DNA of 26,403 bases, taken from contig CAMWQD010000003.1 of assembly GCA_947176325.1 (NCBI GenBank), forward strand, positions 1-26,403, given 5' to 3'. This document shows, in pieces, positions 23,735-26,403 of this stretch. The DNA comes from an uncultured Bacteroidales bacterium (GTDB lineage: Bacteria; Bacteroidota; Bacteroidia; Bacteroidales; P3). The notes beneath the pieces are model-generated. The model was not told the DNA's origin. It searched no databases and saw only the letters and a program-made list of their open reading frames with translations. Position numbers and translations under genes: made by a program. The first letter of the stretch is position 1. Each line of letters begins with the position of its first letter.

Positions 23735-24517
23735 TTAGGCACGTGTTGCGGCCTGCGGATTCTGCATGGCCGAAAGCATCTGTCCGTATACTTTATTGAG
23801 GGCCGCCACCTTGCTCGACAGATCGTCGATTTCCTGACGGAATTTCATCGAGCTTTCCAACGAACCGCTCATGGTTTCCATCATCTTGGCGATATCCTGT
23901 TGCAGTTTGGCGTTCACTTCCACCTGCGATTGCGTGGCCTGCACCTGCATCTTATAGAAGTCGCTGAGGGCGGTCATCTGTTCCGTCACCTGGCTCATCT
24001 GCGTGGCGTAGTCCTTGTTCACCGTCGCCATATCGGGTAACTGACCGAGGCTCTGCGTGGTCTGCGTGAGCTTTTCGATGCCGTTGCTGAGGCGTTCGAA
24101 AATTTCGGGCGAAACCTCTGCCTTCTTGAGCATTTCATCAATCTTTTCCGAGAGCATCTGTTTGCTTTCGGCGTCCAGACTGCTTCCGCCTCCTGTGCCC
24201 ACGGCAGTAGCCGTGGAACATGCGTAGAGAGGAGCTTGTCCATCTTCATAAAGAGGCGTACCGTCGGGTTTATTTCTCAAGGCGGGATAAACACGGTCCC
24301 ATTGGGGATCGGGATGCGCTTTGTCGAAAGCCGAGAAGACGAAGATAATGGCTTCGACACTCATACCGACAATAAGCATAAGGCCGGCACCGGGATAGTG
24401 GTTAATCTTGAACAGGGCGCCGACAATTACGATACTCGCACCCCAACCATACAAATAGCCCATGAAGCGCTTGTAACCGGGCTTTTCTGTAAAATGCAAC
24501 TTTGTTGAAGAAGACAT
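23735..24517 (-). CDS. gldL: Type IX secretion system motor protein GldL/PorL
   Basis: A 260-residue inner-membrane protein with two transmembrane helices near the N-terminus (about 17-37 and 45-63). Charged residues lie at the places expected for the proton path: the LFKINH segment (Lys37, His40) at the end of helix 1 and Glu55 (GMSVEAIIF) within helix 2. The C-terminal cytoplasmic part (from about 75) is mostly helical, with coiled-coil-like stretches, and joins the first part by a low-complexity linker (TGGGSS). It forms the stator/rotor complex with GldM. It starts 22 bases after the gldK stop and ends 18 bases before gldM. Confidence 0.95.
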   Translation of the reverse strand: MSSSTKLHFTEKPGYKRFMGYLYGWGASIVIVGALFKINHYPGAGLMLIVGMSVEAIIFVFSAFDKAHPDPQWDRVYPALRNKPDGTPLYEDGQAPLYACSTATAVGTGGGSSLDAESKQMLSEKIDEMLKKAEVSPEIFERLSNGIEKLTQTTQSLGQLPDMATVNKDYATQMSQVTEQMTALSDFYKMQVQATQSQVEVNAKLQQDIAKMMETMSGSLESSMKFRQEIDDLSSKVAALNKVYGQMLSAMQNPQAATRA

Positions 24518-24539
24518 ATCAAAAAATCAAAAAGTGTTA

Positions 24540-25910
24540 TTAATATACATTAGAACCGCTACCGCTTTGCATGATGCCGCTACCCAACAGAGGCTGCACG
24601 CAACGGAAACCCACATACGACTTGCAGGTGTCCTGATATTCGAAAGTGCGGTAGTAAACCTTGCAGATGTCCGCGAAATCCTTGAACGAACCGCCGCGGA
24701 TAACCTTACGCTTCAGACCGATTCCGTCGTCGGGCTTGGCATCGTAGAGGAAAGCCGGGTTGAAGTCGAGGTTGTTGGCGATACTTTCATCGTAGGCATC
24801 CAAGCACCATTCGGCCACATTGCCCATCATATCGTACAAGCCGAAATCGTTGGGAGCGTAGTGACCCACGATGCAGGGGTAGAGCGAACCGTCGGCGGCA
24901 TAGTCACCGCGTCCGGGCTTGAAGTTACCCAACAGACAGCCGTTGATGTTGCGGGCATAGTTACCGCCCCAAGGATACGGGCTGGCTTCCAGACCGCCGC
25001 GGGCCGCATATTCCCATTGGGCTTCGGTGGGCAGTTTGAATTCCTGCACGGTGGGATAACCTTTAGATTCGAGATAGTTGTTATAGAGTTCGCTTCTCCA
25101 TTTGCAGAAAGCTTCGGCCTGCTTCCAGTTCACGCCCACCACGGGATAGTTGTCGTAGAGAGGGCTGTTGAAATAGCCGGCCACCATGGGGTCGTTGTAG
25201 GAATACGACCAGTCGAAGATCCAGCAGAGCGTGTCGGGATATACGTTCACAACGTGTTTCTGCAGGAACTGCTGACGCGAGCGCATCGACTGCGGACGGT
25301 TCACGAAAGAACCGTAGTAAACGCCGTCGTCGGGCATCTCTCCGCCCCAGCTTTTCTGCGCGGCACCCTTGTAGTCGTAAGACCAATATTCGTAGTTCAA
25401 CTTTCTTACATCAAACTCCTTGCGGTGAGCAAAGCGTTCTTCCTCGGGCAGATAGAGGTCGGCCACGGCCTCCACCATTTCGGGCGTCCATTTGTTGAGT
25501 TTGGTGTTCCAGTTAATCTGCGGTTCACCATCCTCTTCCTCCGATTCTATCTGGAAACCTTCGATACCGTTTTCGGCCAAAGCCTTGCGGATATGGTATT
25601 CTCTCACATAATCCACAAACTGACGGTATTCGTTGTTGGTGATTTCGGTTTCATCCATGAAGAAGTCGCTCATGGACACAGTTCTCATATTGAGAATTTG
25701 ATAGGAGGGGTCGAAACCGCCCGCACCCAAAACGAAACTTCCACCCGGAACATAAACCATTCCGAAAGGAACCTGGGGTCCCATTTTCTGACGGTTTTGC
25801 GCGCCTATCAACTCTCCGTTCCCGGAATTGCTGCAACTCCACAGGAGAATGGCGGCAAAGGCCGTCGCCGTTAAATTTCGCACATCCAACAGACTTGCTA
25901 CTCTTTTCAT
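24540..25910 (-). CDS. gldK: Type IX secretion system lipoprotein GldK/PorK
   Basis: A 456-residue outer-membrane lipoprotein that forms the T9SS ring with GldN. The signal peptide ends in lipobox LWSC (Cys26). The body is a formylglycine-generating-enzyme-like (sulfatase-modifying) domain, with typical WxxAxxFCKWRSE, LPTEAQWEYAARGG, GNVAEWCLDAYD and GFRCV segments. As in other GldK proteins, I do not see the enzyme's catalytic cysteine pair in the expected segment before GFRCV, so a structural role is most likely. The ATG at 25910 is chosen for the signal peptide; an upstream 19-codon extension overlaps the preceding gene and would hide it. It lies 40 bases after the PorP-type gene. Confidence 0.95.
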   Translation of the reverse strand: MKRVASLLDVRNLTATAFAAILLWSCSNSGNGELIGAQNRQKMGPQVPFGMVYVPGGSFVLGAGGFDPSYQILNMRTVSMSDFFMDETEITNNEYRQFVDYVREYHIRKALAENGIEGFQIESEEEDGEPQINWNTKLNKWTPEMVEAVADLYLPEEERFAHRKEFDVRKLNYEYWSYDYKGAAQKSWGGEMPDDGVYYGSFVNRPQSMRSRQQFLQKHVVNVYPDTLCWIFDWSYSYNDPMVAGYFNSPLYDNYPVVGVNWKQAEAFCKWRSELYNNYLESKGYPTVQEFKLPTEAQWEYAARGGLEASPYPWGGNYARNINGCLLGNFKPGRGDYAADGSLYPCIVGHYAPNDFGLYDMMGNVAEWCLDAYDESIANNLDFNPAFLYDAKPDDGIGLKRKVIRGGSFKDFADICKVYYRTFEYQDTCKSYVGFRCVQPLLGSGIMQSGSGSNVY

Positions 25911-25950
25911 TGTATAATAGTTATTATTTAACGCCAACAACCCGCTACTT

Positions 25951-26403
25951 TTACAAGTATCGGGCATTCTTGTAATCCGTGTTTACTTTTTCACCCTCCA
26001 AACCGAAGCAATAGCGAACCATTACTTCGAACGAACCTCCTATCTTGGAGGCGCGTATCATGTTCGAGGCCGTGATGTCGTAGGCCGCGCCGATTTGCAA
26101 CTTGCCGATGTTGATACCGGCGTTGATGCAAACCGCATCCCTCAGGCGATAACCCAAACCGGCCCAAAAACGTTTGTTAAAGGTGCCGGTGATGTTTATC
26201 ATCCAGTTTACCTGATGAAAGTCGGTTTCCAAATAGGTCGAGGGGGTAAACTCAACCTTGGGGAGCGAGGGGAAGGAAACCGTGTAGCTCCCGTGTACCA
26301 CTACCGTCCGGCTGGGACGGTAACTTATCTTCGAACTCCGGTGCGAAATGAGGTTGTTGAGCCCGATGCCCACCGAATAATGTTCGTTTCCAAGCAAATA
26401 AAA
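25951..26403 (-). CDS. porP: PorP/SprF-family T9SS outer-membrane protein (partial, C-terminal part)
   Basis: The open frame continues past the window edge, so only the last 150 residues are seen. They show alternating strands typical of the PorP/SprF family of outer-membrane barrels (HYSVGIGLNNL, FWAGLGYRLRDAVCINAGI, LQIGAAYDITASNM, GSFEVMVRYCFG). In this family the protein sits just before gldK and is needed for T9SS function or for handling certain cargo. The codon at 26395-26397 is an internal TTG, not a start. Whether it is the core PorP or a SprF-like paralogue cannot be settled from the fragment; its place before gldK favours PorP. Confidence 0.9.
   Translation of the reverse strand, partial: FYLLGNEHYSVGIGLNNLISHRSSKISYRPSRTVVVHGSYTVSFPSLPKVEFTPSTYLETDFHQVNWMINITGTFNKRFWAGLGYRLRDAVCINAGINIGKLQIGAAYDITASNMIRASKIGGSFEVMVRYCFGLEGEKVNTDYKNARYL

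Noticed and set aside
22268..24040. 590-codon plus-strand open frame opposite gldL and gldM
   Set aside because: It lies wholly antisense to two clearly recognised T9SS genes. The translation is rich in His, Arg and Val with no domain I recognise, as expected from the codon pattern of the real strand.
25914..25927. AT-rich palindrome ATAATA-GT-TATTAT before gldK
   Set aside because: It is short and purely AT in an AT-rich gap, and it can easily arise by chance. No link to a known operator.
26395..26397. Start codon for the PorP-type gene
   Set aside because: The codon is TTG within a continuing frame that runs to the window edge. The preceding residues fit the family, so the gene is truncated by the window and not short.

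Overview
The window looks like chromosome from a member of the Bacteroidota, most likely the order Bacteroidales. The reasons are: a complete gldK-gldL-gldM-gldN set next to a PorP/SprF-type gene, which is the core of the type IX secretion system (T9SS); T9SS C-terminal sorting domains on secreted proteins; promoters resembling the Bacteroidetes TAnnTTTG box; a near-absence of Shine-Dalgarno sequences; and the protein families present. I cannot fix the family or genus from sequence alone. Coding density is very high: the only non-coding stretch over 100 bases is 78-316. I saw no tRNA, rRNA, CRISPR array, insertion sequence or phage gene.

Left part, plus strand (1-8450). Bases 1-77 are the 3' end of a T9SS cargo gene. 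A 239-base intergenic region follows. It holds two hairpins and a cluster of a GCCAAAT/ATTTGGC heptamer, which is the least explained DNA in the window. Next is a tightly coupled four-gene operon: an M49-like zinc peptidase lipoprotein, gpsA, a T9SS-exported nuclease of the endonuclease/exonuclease/phosphatase fold, and a periplasmic M3 oligopeptidase. Two of its three junctions are 4-bp ATGA overlaps. The operon suggests scavenging of peptides and nucleic acid outside the cytoplasm. A pair of small predicted outer-membrane barrels (7086-8450), which appear to be diverged tandem paralogues, has its own promoter-like box.

Middle part, minus strand (21183 down to 8453). Nine genes run in one direction with gaps of 5-23 bases or a short overlap: recG, uvrA, a TGS-domain nucleoside kinase, murF, and a five-gene YbhGFSR-like ABC exporter (membrane-fusion lipoprotein, two separate ATPases, two permeases). 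The two ATPases look strongly asymmetric: the motif losses fall on one composite nucleotide site and leave the other intact. The run ends two bases from the convergent barrel gene.

Right part, minus strand (26403 down to 21258). This is the T9SS core operon in its usual order: porP/sprF (cut by the window edge), gldK, gldL, gldM, gldN. A 14-bp perfect hairpin with a U8 tract ends it just before recG. GldL-GldM form the proton-driven inner-membrane motor. GldK-GldN form the outer-membrane-associated ring. The cargo tail at 1-77 and the nuclease at 2955-4904 are local examples of proteins this machine would export.

The T9SS and exporter are known types of system. The parts I would look at again are the heptamer/hairpin region at 31-233, the asymmetric split ATPase pair with its short lipoprotein adaptor, and the paralogous barrel pair.
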